64,000 bases of DNA. Source: Lachnospiraceae bacterium (lineage in GTDB: Bacteria > Bacillota > Clostridia > Lachnospirales > Lachnospiraceae). The stretch is from NCBI GenBank assembly GCA_900753305.1, contig CAADYR010000093.1, forward strand, positions 1-64,000, read 5' to 3'. The notes under the pieces are model-generated. The model did no database searches. It was not told the origin of the DNA and worked only from the letters and a program-made list of their open reading frames with translations. Made by a program: the position numbers and the translations under genes. Numbering within the stretch: the stretch's first letter is position 1; every line of letters starts with the position of its first letter. Below are positions 47,625 to 56,869 of the stretch, piece after piece.

Positions 47625-48999
47625 TCGCACAGACAGAAAACTGAATAATTTAGGGATGTCTCTGGTCGAGGTCATTATATCGATCACGATTCTGAGTATC
47701 GTTGTAGTGCCAACGCTTCACGCGCTGACAACGGCAATGGTCTATAATTCCAAGGCAAGGAAAAGGCAGGAAGTAACTTTATCCGGTGAGAGTATCATGG
47801 AGGCATTTAAGGGATATGACATTGAAACTCTCAGACGGATGTTCACAAATGGTGGAAAAGATGGTTCAGAGGTATTCTATCAACAGCCAGAGGGTGCAAC
47901 AGATCCCGTATATGTATGGAGTGAACACACGAAAGACCCGGCAATTGCAGATGATTCCGATTATGAACTTTTTACAATTCAGGGAATACAGACGGATACT
48001 GGCAAGACGTACAACATAGAAATGAAAGCGGAACCATCCGATGAGAAAAATGTATTTCAAATTACGAATATGAAGAGTACGAATCCTGTTGTGCAGTGTG
48101 AAAAAAGCTGGGGAGAGGATCTGGATTCCAAGGCGTTTACTGATTTTTCCAGTCAACATGCCAGTGAATTTGAAGATTTTATGGCGAATCTGGTAAAAAC
48201 AGATGAATATCCTGATGACAAAGCCATGAATGCATCGGGCAATCCAATTTCAATTGCTGATGTAAATACAGGAAACATCAATATATATGACCGTACTCTG
48301 GAATTTGTCATTGATTCAGATGGAGTAACGCCTGTGATAACATACCGATATTACATTACAGGTGTTGCCTATTATAAGCCGGTACATCCACCTAAGGTAA
48401 CTGACGGGTATACAGGAGAAGAAATCGATTCCGGTGAAATATTGAAGGGAACATTACAATATCTGAGTAAATTCCCGGAAGGAGAAGATGCCTATTTTTC
48501 TTTTTCACCGGTTACGCCCGGCAAGACAGATGCAACGGATTTAAGTGATGTTTATCTGTTCTATTATCCGGATTATACCATTCCAAGTGATAAGGTCGTA
48601 ATCAGAAATAACAGTGGAAATGATACGAATTGTTATTTATTAAAACAGCGTGCAAAGGATGTTTCCCAGACCTGGACAACGACTCATGAGCAGAATTATA
48701 AAGTAAAAGTAGAAAAAAACGGGTCAGATGATGTGAGATTATATCACAATCTGTTTGAAAATATAGGAACAGCATCATTTACGGTACCAACACCGCAGAT
48801 TGCTGCAGCATTTGCCAATGGAAATGACAGACAGGGAGAAAGCATTGCCAATGTATATGACAGTGCAGGAAACGTAAAACATGAGGCAGCAGATGTCTTT
48901 TCTGAGGATAAGATACTGTCTTATGATCTGACATTGACGATCAGGGATGATACCGGAATAGAAGTATCAAGTCTGCACAGTACAATGAATGAGAAGTAG
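47593..48999 (+). CDS. Minor pilin, GspI/PilV-like, with large C-terminal domain
   Basis: A 468-residue prepilin. Class III signal 'NNLG-MSLVEVIISITILS' with cleavage after Gly, Glu at +5. The ~430-residue extracellular part is much larger than a usual minor pilin (about 150-200) and is Asp/Thr/Lys-rich, with beta-strand character and no recognised domain. ATG 47593 overlaps the pilO end, suggesting coupled translation. Minor pilins prime assembly and form the tip complex. Confidence 0.85.
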   Translation: MKVAKRHNRIDRTDRKLNNLGMSLVEVIISITILSIVVVPTLHALTTAMVYNSKARKRQEVTLSGESIMEAFKGYDIETLRRMFTNGGKDGSEVFYQQPEGATDPVYVWSEHTKDPAIADDSDYELFTIQGIQTDTGKTYNIEMKAEPSDEKNVFQITNMKSTNPVVQCEKSWGEDLDSKAFTDFSSQHASEFEDFMANLVKTDEYPDDKAMNASGNPISIADVNTGNINIYDRTLEFVIDSDGVTPVITYRYYITGVAYYKPVHPPKVTDGYTGEEIDSGEILKGTLQYLSKFPEGEDAYFSFSPVTPGKTDATDLSDVYLFYYPDYTIPSDKVVIRNNSGNDTNCYLLKQRAKDVSQTWTTTHEQNYKVKVEKNGSDDVRLYHNLFENIGTASFTVPTPQIAAAFANGNDRQGESIANVYDSAGNVKHEAADVFSEDKILSYDLTLTIRDDTGIEVSSLHSTMNEK

Positions 49000-49017
49000 G
49001 AAAGGCATGGGATTGAT

Positions 49018-49719
49018 GTGGATCACAATATAGTAAAGGATAACAGAGGCGCAGCAATCGTTACAGTCATTGTAGTCAGTGCTTTTATTACAATTATTGC
49101 TACGACAATGCTCTATATTGCAGGAAGAAATTATATATCGAAACAGACAGACTATCAGAACAAGATCAGTTTCTATCAGGCAGAAGAAGTGCTGGATAAA
49201 TTGAAAGCATATCTGGTAGAGGATGTCAGTGATGCTTTTGAGTACGCATATGCGGATACGATGGCAAATTATGTTGACCACAAAGGAACTCCTAATGTAG
49301 AAAGTTATTATGCCAGATCTTATACGGAGAAGCTGAAAAAGATATGGGATGGCAGAGAAGCAGCAGTTATAACCATAGATCCGGAAGTAAGCAAACTGAC
49401 GCAGGCATTAAGAGAGTATCTGGTTAAAAAATTAGAGGAAGATGGATTGGATGAGGATTCGGCAAAAGCAATAGCAGAGCGTATCCGAAGTGTAGAACGC
49501 TGTGATATTCCACCGGCAAAGGATAAATTCATTCTTGTTGGAGTCAGAGTAGCATATGAACCGGAGGATGGTTACAGCACCTATATTTATACAGATATTG
49601 GACTGGAATTACCTGATTTTTACATGCAGGGAATGTCTGGCGCTGATGAACGTGGTGGACAGACATTAGATTTGGCTGATTGTGTTAAATATATGAACTG
49701 GAAGCGATATGATGATTAG
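49018..49719 (+). CDS. Minor pilin, GspK/PilX-like, lacking Glu5
   Basis: A 233-residue prepilin-like protein. The segment 'NRG-AAIVTVIVVSAFITII' has the Gly cleavage site but Thr in place of Glu at +5, as in GspK, the tip subunit of type II pseudopili that lacks Glu5. The rest is helical and charged. GTG 49018 is the only in-frame start near a ribosome binding site. Together with its neighbours (I-, H- and J-like) it makes a full tip complex of the type known from pilus and secretion systems. Confidence 0.8.
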   Translation: MDHNIVKDNRGAAIVTVIVVSAFITIIATTMLYIAGRNYISKQTDYQNKISFYQAEEVLDKLKAYLVEDVSDAFEYAYADTMANYVDHKGTPNVESYYARSYTEKLKKIWDGREAAVITIDPEVSKLTQALREYLVKKLEEDGLDEDSAKAIAERIRSVERCDIPPAKDKFILVGVRVAYEPEDGYSTYIYTDIGLELPDFYMQGMSGADERGGQTLDLADCVKYMNWKRYDD

Positions 49720-49737
49720 AAGAGGAGGCGCATTGGT

Positions 49738-50262
49738 GTGAAGTTTAAAAAGATAGGCAACAGTGGCTTTTCTCTGGTTGAGATCATTATTGTATTGGCA
49801 ATTATATCAGTATTAGCCGGAACTGTCAGTTATGGTCTGTCTTTTTCAAGTGGAAAGCCGGCAGAAGAATGTGCGCAGAAGGTGGTCAGTGTGCTTCAGC
49901 ATGCCAGAACGACTACCATGGGAAAATATAAGGTTATCATACAGATAAAGAATGATGCAGGACTGATCAGTGTAGAACAGAATGTATACCGTTCTCAGAT
50001 GGATTATAATAATGCAACACCGGATGTTACAGAGACAACAGTTGGGGCTAAGGGTGTGAGTTTTGAATATAGTTCCAATGGGACGGATTATACACAGTTG
50101 GGTGAAGGAGCTGTTCTTACTCTGGAATTTTCAAGAAGTACAGGTGCATTAAAAGATAATGGAACAGGTGCGTACTGGCAGTATTTCAGGATATCAAAGG
50201 CGCATACTGTGAAAAATATTGAGATTGTGCCGCTGACAGGGAGGATAGAATTATGCGAGTAA
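49738..50262 (+). CDS. Minor pilin, GspH/FimT-like
   Basis: A 174-residue prepilin. Class III signal 'NSG-FSLVEIIIVLAIISV' with Glu at +5. The C-terminal part has the GspH/FimT look, with 'AEECAQKVVSVLQHARTTTMGK' following the transmembrane helix and 'TLEFSRSTGAL' later. GTG start after AGAGGAGG. Its end overlaps the giant pilin gene by 10 bp. Confidence 0.88.
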   Translation: MKFKKIGNSGFSLVEIIIVLAIISVLAGTVSYGLSFSSGKPAEECAQKVVSVLQHARTTTMGKYKVIIQIKNDAGLISVEQNVYRSQMDYNNATPDVTETTVGAKGVSFEYSSNGTDYTQLGEGAVLTLEFSRSTGALKDNGTGAYWQYFRISKAHTVKNIEIVPLTGRIELCE

Positions 50263-53200
50263 GGGGATCAGAGAACAGGGATGATCGAGGAATGAGTCTG
50301 GTTGAAGTGCTGTGTGCAGTTGCAATCTTTTCACTGGTTGCAGCGGTAATAGCAGGAGTGGTTACGGTAAGTGCACGTATTTATCGAAATGGAGTATCCC
50401 AGACATCATTACAACAGGAAGCACAGTATTTGTCCAACCAGATCGGTAATCTGGTAAAAGATGCAAATAAAGTAGGAACCGGGACAATAGATACAGTTTC
50501 CGGATATATTATCTGTACTACAGATAGTGAGGGATATTTACTGGAATATAACTCTGCAGGCAGGCAGATCCAGTATTATACATATATAACAAATGGGGAC
50601 GGAACGAAAGTATTATCCTCTCCGGCACTTCTGGCAGAACATGTTAAGACATTTGAGATGGATACAGCAGATTTTGAGGACACCAGAGCAGTGAAACTGA
50701 CTTTGGAAATGGAGAGAGACGAGAAGTCCTATAAGATGGAATATACGATGACTGCGCGTAATGAGGTAGTGCAAAATATTGAATTCAGTGAGATCCCGGA
50801 TGCTGATATTGAATGTGAGCAGATCATCTGTCTGGTTCCCGGTGAAACATGGAATCTTCCTGTTACAGTGTCAGGTAAGACTGGAGGAATTGATATTGCC
50901 TGTGACAGTGGTGTTACAGTACCAAGGACACATTATGCAGAGAATGAATCCTTTACCAATCTGGAACTTACTCTGGATAAGGGGGTAACAGATCAGGTTA
51001 AAACAGTAATACTGAAAACCACCAATACAGTAAGTGAGGATTCTACAGTTCCACTTAAATCAGTGATCGTTACGATTCTGGTCAGACGTGTTAATTCTAT
51101 TCAGGTGAACCATGCAACAGATCTGACAGGAACATTGCACAACACTTATGAGGAAGCAGGAACAGTATTTACATTTTATGCAGATGCAGATGTATACAAT
51201 GCTTCCCGTAAGGTTGGTAAATCATGGGACGATGAATGGAAGCAGCCGGCAGCAGTAGAATGGAGTGCGGAGCTTAAGGTAAATGGAACTTCAGTTTCTG
51301 TCAATGATTATTTCGAAAAGGTGGGGGAAGAAGCCAATGCTGCTACGCCTATGATCAAATACAGATTAAAGAAGGATATGCCGTCAGGATTGGAATTTAC
51401 TGTAAAAGCTGTTTCCTTACATAGAAAAGGTGAAAATAAGAATCATGCCGCGTATTATGATACAGCAGGGCAGGACAAGGATATTTACGGAACAGATACA
51501 GTAGAACCAAGAGACACCAAAATATCAGGAACAGGATATATGGTACTTGAACCTACGCAGTCAGGTTCGGTGAAACCGGTCATTTCAATGCTTGGGGCAG
51601 CTACGGATAATCTCAAGTGTGAGCTGGTGGGTGCAACAGATTCGGCAACTACAGTTACGTATGTAGACGGACAGGTGACAGTGAAACTTGGTGCGGATGA
51701 GACTGGTTCTACACAATATTATGTAAACGAAAAAGGCAATTCAGTAAACGGAAGCGGTATTATCAAAGCAGTTATCTATTCTGGTGATAAAGTCTATGAT
51801 GATTTGGAGGATAAGGCGGATACTGCCAAAGTCTATATCTTTGTCAGACGTGTTACAGGACTTGACCTGAACTATAAGATCATGAGTGGTACGAATTATC
51901 CTCATACAGAACCCTTTAAAGAGGATACAACCTATCAGTTCAGAACGAGGATTGATGGTACGAATCTGGAAACCTTGTGGTTTGAGACAGGATATAAGGA
52001 GAAGGCAAGTACTACAGATAAAATAAAGATAGCTGATTACTGTAAACGATTTGGTATCGAATTTAAATGGCAGGTAAAACAAAAGGGCAAAGAACCGACC
52101 ATGATAGGAACGACCTACTGGATGTCTGCCGATCATAACAGCGAGAAACTGCCCAAGAATCAAATGGGAAAGCAGGCGGATTTCGCAAGCGGATCTTTTG
52201 AAAGTGATAATTTAAGGGTTTTATTACAGGGATTCAACAGCAATGGTCCCTGCCTGAATGTGAAACTGCTGACAGATTATCCGGCAGGAACAGAATTTGA
52301 AGTAACGGCAACAGTTCTTCATACCAAGGGAAGTTATTCCTTTAGTGGAGGCAGTGCGATCAGGACAAATAAAACTGGAAACTGCTATTCAGAGGATATT
52401 TCCAGAACAGTTTCACTTAATAATGTCATTGAATTTACACAGGGATATGTTGTGGCAGACCCGACACAGGGACAGGATACAGAGAAGGGTGATACAGTAC
52501 ATATGATGCGTATCCCAATACAGGTTGAGACACGTATTGGTAAACTATTGCCGGAATTGACCGGGAATAAGATGGCAGGAACGAAAGTGCTCACCGGTTT
52601 AACTGAAAGTGCATCCAATGGCGGAACAGGATATATTTATTTGGCAATTGATAAGGATGAACAGGAGAGTAATAACCTGATACTGACTGTAAAAGCAACG
52701 GCAGTGAAGGATAATGCAGGGAATTACCCGTTGGCGACGATTGAGATACCAATCCATATCCGCAGGGTTACGGATGTAAAGGTAATGAAACGCAGTGGTA
52801 ATAATGAAGCTGGTTCAACGATGACTTTTGAGGCAACCGCAAATGGTGTTAATGCAGCAAATTATTTTGTTCCACATAGAAATGAGGATGGAACAGAACT
52901 TTATCCGTGGGATAAAAAAGATACGGAAGATACCAAGTTTGTCGGTTATATGACTCCGTATGCATGGCAATGGTCTATTTCTTTTGATAAAGGTGCGACC
53001 TGGCATGATTTTATTGAAGATGAAAAGAACCAGTTGGTAATAGACCCGAATGATACAGAAATGAATCGATATATCAGTTCTGTAACGGGCAGTGGAATCA
53101 AACTTGAGAAGGAAAGTTCCACATCAGTGAATTCTCTGGTTGTACAGCGTCAGAAGAGTATCAAACTGACATACAAAGAGAAGCTGCCGAATAATTCCAA

Positions 53201-54224
53201 AATAAAGGCAACTTCACTTCATGCAGCAGGTGAGAATCGTGGTGGAAAGCCATACGCAGTAGTAGAAGGAATCTATACGATAAAAGATATTGATCTGATC
53301 GACAGCAATATTCAAAGAGCAACAGAAACCAGACTGATTGATTTTGAATTCAATTGCCATGAACATACAGAACTGAATCAGGGTAATATGATCCAGAGAC
53401 AGTTCTTCCGTTACAGAGAGATTGGCACAGAGTGGAAAAACAGTTATCATATTATGCAGGACCATAGTGAAAGAACCTCCGTGCTGAATCAGAAAGAATC
53501 GTTATTATTAGACCCTAATAAAGAGTACGAGATCGAAGTAATCTGTGTTGTATATGATCCGACTGCTAAAAAAGTATACTGGCCGCAGGATGAGAGCTTG
53601 TTTGAAAACGGAAAAGGCTGGAGCGAAGCCGGATTTACAAAAGGCTGGAGCGGAGATGATGTAACCGATCAGTCGCAGTATCAGAGAAATTATTATGTCG
53701 GAGCCAGCACCATTACCTTTGGAGAGAATACCCAGTGGGGCGTAGCTGATGGCAGCGAGACTTTTGGTTCATATGGCAAGGATAATCCAATCCCGCTTAA
53801 GGGTGGAGAATATGGACATAATAGTGACAGGATAGATATTGATCTGCTGACGAGATATTATAATGTGCAGAAGATGTTGACTCATTACAGAGGAGAAATC
53901 CAGCAGTTAACGAACGGTACATGGGTAACGATCGCAGATGGCAGTAATTATAACAGTATGGAACCAATCTATCATTTCGCACTGAATATGGCACAGTCTT
54001 CCGGTAATAAGCCGGTTAACTATTTATCAACGTATACAATTTACAATATTCATGCCCAAAATGAAGTTCAGGGAACCTACAGAATACTTCCGTATCTGTA
54101 TGAGACAGATTTCTATGAGCAGAGTGGAGATCTGTTAAATCCGGTCTATACGCTGAAACCAAAGACTTTCAGATTGTATGAGTCAGAAGATGACGATTGC
54201 ATCGTTTATTTCAAACTGAATTAA
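50253..54224 (+). CDS. Giant minor pilin with repeated modules (probable pilus-tip adhesin)
   Basis: A 1323-residue protein, several times the length of any usual pilin. The N-terminus is a class III prepilin signal ('DRG-MSLVEVLCAVAIFSLV', Glu at +5) and residues 14-190 look like a GspJ/PilW pilin. From about 190 to 1005 three related ~270-residue modules follow; markers are 'VRRVNSIQV' (277), 'VRRVTGLDL' (531) and 'IRRVTDVKV' (837), with 'AVSLH-KGEN' (386), 'ATVLHTKG' (686) and 'ATSLHAAGEN' (987). These read as beta-sandwich, Ig-like units. The last ~320 residues are a different, Tyr/Trp-rich domain. ATG follows GGAGG. It should sit at the pilus tip. Confidence 0.88.
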   Translation: MRVRGSENRDDRGMSLVEVLCAVAIFSLVAAVIAGVVTVSARIYRNGVSQTSLQQEAQYLSNQIGNLVKDANKVGTGTIDTVSGYIICTTDSEGYLLEYNSAGRQIQYYTYITNGDGTKVLSSPALLAEHVKTFEMDTADFEDTRAVKLTLEMERDEKSYKMEYTMTARNEVVQNIEFSEIPDADIECEQIICLVPGETWNLPVTVSGKTGGIDIACDSGVTVPRTHYAENESFTNLELTLDKGVTDQVKTVILKTTNTVSEDSTVPLKSVIVTILVRRVNSIQVNHATDLTGTLHNTYEEAGTVFTFYADADVYNASRKVGKSWDDEWKQPAAVEWSAELKVNGTSVSVNDYFEKVGEEANAATPMIKYRLKKDMPSGLEFTVKAVSLHRKGENKNHAAYYDTAGQDKDIYGTDTVEPRDTKISGTGYMVLEPTQSGSVKPVISMLGAATDNLKCELVGATDSATTVTYVDGQVTVKLGADETGSTQYYVNEKGNSVNGSGIIKAVIYSGDKVYDDLEDKADTAKVYIFVRRVTGLDLNYKIMSGTNYPHTEPFKEDTTYQFRTRIDGTNLETLWFETGYKEKASTTDKIKIADYCKRFGIEFKWQVKQKGKEPTMIGTTYWMSADHNSEKLPKNQMGKQADFASGSFESDNLRVLLQGFNSNGPCLNVKLLTDYPAGTEFEVTATVLHTKGSYSFSGGSAIRTNKTGNCYSEDISRTVSLNNVIEFTQGYVVADPTQGQDTEKGDTVHMMRIPIQVETRIGKLLPELTGNKMAGTKVLTGLTESASNGGTGYIYLAIDKDEQESNNLILTVKATAVKDNAGNYPLATIEIPIHIRRVTDVKVMKRSGNNEAGSTMTFEATANGVNAANYFVPHRNEDGTELYPWDKKDTEDTKFVGYMTPYAWQWSISFDKGATWHDFIEDEKNQLVIDPNDTEMNRYISSVTGSGIKLEKESSTSVNSLVVQRQKSIKLTYKEKLPNNSKIKATSLHAAGENRGGKPYAVVEGIYTIKDIDLIDSNIQRATETRLIDFEFNCHEHTELNQGNMIQRQFFRYREIGTEWKNSYHIMQDHSERTSVLNQKESLLLDPNKEYEIEVICVVYDPTAKKVYWPQDESLFENGKGWSEAGFTKGWSGDDVTDQSQYQRNYYVGASTITFGENTQWGVADGSETFGSYGKDNPIPLKGGEYGHNSDRIDIDLLTRYYNVQKMLTHYRGEIQQLTNGTWVTIADGSNYNSMEPIYHFALNMAQSSGNKPVNYLSTYTIYNIHAQNEVQGTYRILPYLYETDFYEQSGDLLNPVYTLKPKTFRLYESEDDDCIVYFKLN

Positions 54225-54236
54225 TATTATCACCAT

Positions 54237-54270
54237 AATGGCATTCGTCTGTTGGGACGGATGCCATTTG
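54237..54270 (+). terminator. Probable terminator of the pilus operon
   Basis: AATGGCATTCGTC pairs with GGACGGATGCCATT (some wobble) around a short loop, followed by only a few T. Confidence 0.6.
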
Positions 54271-54366
54271 TGCTGTTAATGCTTTTTTCATGATTATGCC
54301 ATTGTGAAAAGCAGAAAAATGCCATATAATAACGATAGGTAAAGACTAAAGAGAAGGAGAATGGAC

Positions 54367-54837
54367 ATGAGCCTGCCGGTAGTTATTGGTATTTTATTGA
54401 TTTATGTTGCAATTGTGATTATGACAATGTATGATGCGAAACGTAAGTGCGCCGAGAGTTTTATTTGGAATCCTGATCAGAAGGAAATGGAGGGACTTAA
54501 GGTATATGATGAACAGCCCGACAAAGACGGAGACAGGCTGTTTATTCATGCCGGGCATACGCTGTATCATGTAAGACTGTATACGAATGGCGCAAGCCGT
54601 AAAGTAGATTTTCTGAAAGATATTCTTACAGATAAGGAGGGTATCATATTACGTCTGGATTCACTGGAGAGTATGTCTACCTATACATTGATCTGTGAGA
54701 ATGAGGCATATATGCAGTGCGAGATTCCAATCACTTACCATGGCAAGGCCGGGGACGTTTTACCGGCATCATATCGTTTTACATGGAAGTCTATTGTGTA
54801 TTTTATGCTGCTTGGTGTGGCAAAATATCGTCCATAG
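54367..54837 (+). CDS. Single-pass membrane protein of unknown function
   Basis: A 156-residue protein with an N-terminal membrane segment (about residues 3-21) and a soluble beta-rich domain. I recognise no family. ATG 54367 is preferred over 54361, since GGAGA is adjacent to the latter. It follows the pilus operon terminator and precedes a second membrane protein and a glycosyltransferase, so a role at the cell surface is likely but unproven. Confidence 0.7.
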   Translation: MSLPVVIGILLIYVAIVIMTMYDAKRKCAESFIWNPDQKEMEGLKVYDEQPDKDGDRLFIHAGHTLYHVRLYTNGASRKVDFLKDILTDKEGIILRLDSLESMSTYTLICENEAYMQCEIPITYHGKAGDVLPASYRFTWKSIVYFMLLGVAKYRP

Positions 54838-54888
54838 GATGGTATAACAAATTTATTATGAAAAGGAATTAAGATAAGGGTCAAAGTT

Positions 54889-55452
54889 TTGGAAGGAAAG
54901 CAATATAAGAAAATCATACAGGCTGCTGTAATCGTGCTGGCAGCCTGTATTATATGTAATTTAATCCCCGGATTGGGATGGAACAGGTATGTGACGGTAA
55001 AACAGGCTGTTACGCAGGATATGCCCACAGAGGTGGAAGTCATGGCGCAATATGGACAGATCAGTAGTCTGAAGATCAAGGCAGATACATCAATGGCATC
55101 AGCAGAAACTACCATGACAATAGAACTGTATGACGATAATGAAAATATGATTTTCAGAAATCAGATTCCATTAAAGGAATTATCGGTATATGAGTGGCAA
55201 AATATAGCAACGGATCTATACGTTACGGCAGGAGAAAACTACAGATTGAAGCTTTATACGAATCAGGATTCTGAAATATTGCCACAGGCTTATCTGTATG
55301 GAATCAGATGCAGATATTGTGTGCCTTTTAACACAAAAGATTATCTGCCATATCAGGTGTTGGTTGTGTTCGTGGCATTACTTATGATCATGTCCACGAA
55401 CAGAAAGCATGGGAAAGATGGAAGTTTCAACATGAATCCGGGTAACAGTTAA
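54889..55452 (+). CDS. Membrane protein with extracytoplasmic beta-domain, unknown function
   Basis: A 187-residue protein with membrane segments at both ends (about residues 9-27 and 158-173) around a ~125-residue domain that looks like a beta-sandwich (alternating strands such as 'TEVEVMAQYGQISSLKIKAD'). TTG 54889 is used; AAGGG lies upstream but spacing is not ideal. It is 14 bp before the glycosyltransferase gene, so it is likely co-transcribed with it. Confidence 0.65.
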   Translation: MEGKQYKKIIQAAVIVLAACIICNLIPGLGWNRYVTVKQAVTQDMPTEVEVMAQYGQISSLKIKADTSMASAETTMTIELYDDNENMIFRNQIPLKELSVYEWQNIATDLYVTAGENYRLKLYTNQDSEILPQAYLYGIRCRYCVPFNTKDYLPYQVLVVFVALLMIMSTNRKHGKDGSFNMNPGNS

Positions 55453-55466
55453 CAGGAGGAGCAGGT

Positions 55467-56837
55467 ATGAATCCCGCAGTGAGTATTATTGTGCCTGTAT
55501 ATAATGCCCAGAAGACGGTCAGTCGTTGTATCGAGAGCATTATCAATCAGGAGTTTGAGGATTTTGAATTATGGCTGATCGATGATGGAAGTCAGGATGA
55601 TTCAGGACGTATTTGTGATGAGTATGCTGCACAGGATCACAGGATCAAGGTAATCCACAAGGAGAATTCCGGAGTGTCAGACAGCCGTAATGCGGCTCTG
55701 GAACTGGCAAAAGGTGAATATATTCAGTTCTTGGACAGCGATGACTGGATCACAACAGATGCAACGAGTCTGTTCTACAAGGCTGCTATGGAACATCATT
55801 GTGATATGGTAATTTCGGATTTCTACAGGGTGGTAGGACAGAGGGTATCTCATAAAGGAGATATTGATGATGATGTGATCATGACCAGAGAGGATTTTGC
55901 CTCTCATATGATGGAAAATCCTGCTGATTTCTATTATGGTGTACTTTGGAACAAATTTTTCAAAAGGGATTTGATCGAGAAATATCATCTTCGTATGGAC
56001 AGCAGTATCAGTTGGTGCGAAGATTTTATGTTCAATCTGGAATATATCAGGCATGCAGAGAGTTTCTATGCCCTGAGAGTACCGATTTATTATTATGTAA
56101 AGACCAAAGGGTCTCTGGCCAGTCAGGGAATGAGTCTGACCAAAACGATCAGCATGAAAAAGATGGTCTTTGCATACTATCATAATTTTTATAAGGCCAT
56201 ACTGACAGAAGAGGATTATGAGAAGAACAGATTACAGGTGTATCGTTTCCTGCTGGATGCGGCAAGTGACGGCATGGTTCCCCCTGTCCTTAGAAGTACC
56301 AAAAAACTTGGGGATGAAAGGACAAGCGTATGTACCATTGATGTAGAAGGTGAAGGTATTCTGATGGATGAGTACCGCGACAGGAAACTTCTGGATCATT
56401 ATCTGGAACCGATCGCACTGAAGAATGATCTGCAATTACAGGATATCAGGCTTGTCATGTATCTGAGTCAGCCACACAAGATCAGCAGTCGCAGGGAACT
56501 GATGGATTATACCAATATGACCAAGAATACATTATCAGCGTCTTTGCAGAAACTTATTGCAAAAGGAATCGTAAAAATAGAAGAATTGCGTGTTCCTGTG
56601 CAGACAGAAGAATCTGCAGAAATAAATGTCTCCAAAAAGACGACCAAACGCAGAAAGACAGTCAGAAAACTGGAGATAACACTGCTGCCGGCAGCAGATC
56701 CTATTCTCAGGAGTCTTTCCATGGCAGAGAATGACTATGAACAGGCGAGGTATGCCGGATTAAGTGAAGAAGAAATTGTACAATATGCATATTTAAGTGC
56801 TAAAATAAAAGAGAATGTTCAAAAGATTCTTGTGTAA
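55467..56837 (+). CDS. Family 2 glycosyltransferase fused to a MarR-like winged helix
   Basis: A 456-residue two-part protein. Residues 1-300 are a GT-A family 2 glycosyltransferase: 'SIIVPVYNAQKTVSRCIES', 'LIDDGSQDDSG' and the metal-binding 'FLDSDDW' (Asp90-93 region), with 'WCEDFMFN' later. Residues about 317-456 read as a MarR-type regulator: 'DIRLVMYLSQPHKISSRREL' (helices 2-3), 'TNMTKNTLSASLQKLIAKG' (recognition helix), a basic Lys/Arg wing (385-400), and a closing dimerisation-type helix ('GLSEEEIVQYAYLSAKIKE'). The reading frame runs without a break through the junction. It may sense or regulate its own pathway. Confidence 0.85.
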   Translation: MNPAVSIIVPVYNAQKTVSRCIESIINQEFEDFELWLIDDGSQDDSGRICDEYAAQDHRIKVIHKENSGVSDSRNAALELAKGEYIQFLDSDDWITTDATSLFYKAAMEHHCDMVISDFYRVVGQRVSHKGDIDDDVIMTREDFASHMMENPADFYYGVLWNKFFKRDLIEKYHLRMDSSISWCEDFMFNLEYIRHAESFYALRVPIYYYVKTKGSLASQGMSLTKTISMKKMVFAYYHNFYKAILTEEDYEKNRLQVYRFLLDAASDGMVPPVLRSTKKLGDERTSVCTIDVEGEGILMDEYRDRKLLDHYLEPIALKNDLQLQDIRLVMYLSQPHKISSRRELMDYTNMTKNTLSASLQKLIAKGIVKIEELRVPVQTEESAEINVSKKTTKRRKTVRKLEITLLPAADPILRSLSMAENDYEQARYAGLSEEEIVQYAYLSAKIKENVQKILV

Positions 56838-56869
56838 AAGGAATTGAAAGAAAGGTATTGGTGAAATAA

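Noticed and set aside
38796..54224. Type II secretion rather than type IV pili
   Set aside because: PilT and PilM/N/O-type parts are present, and no secretin or GspC/D genes; a type IV pilus fits better.
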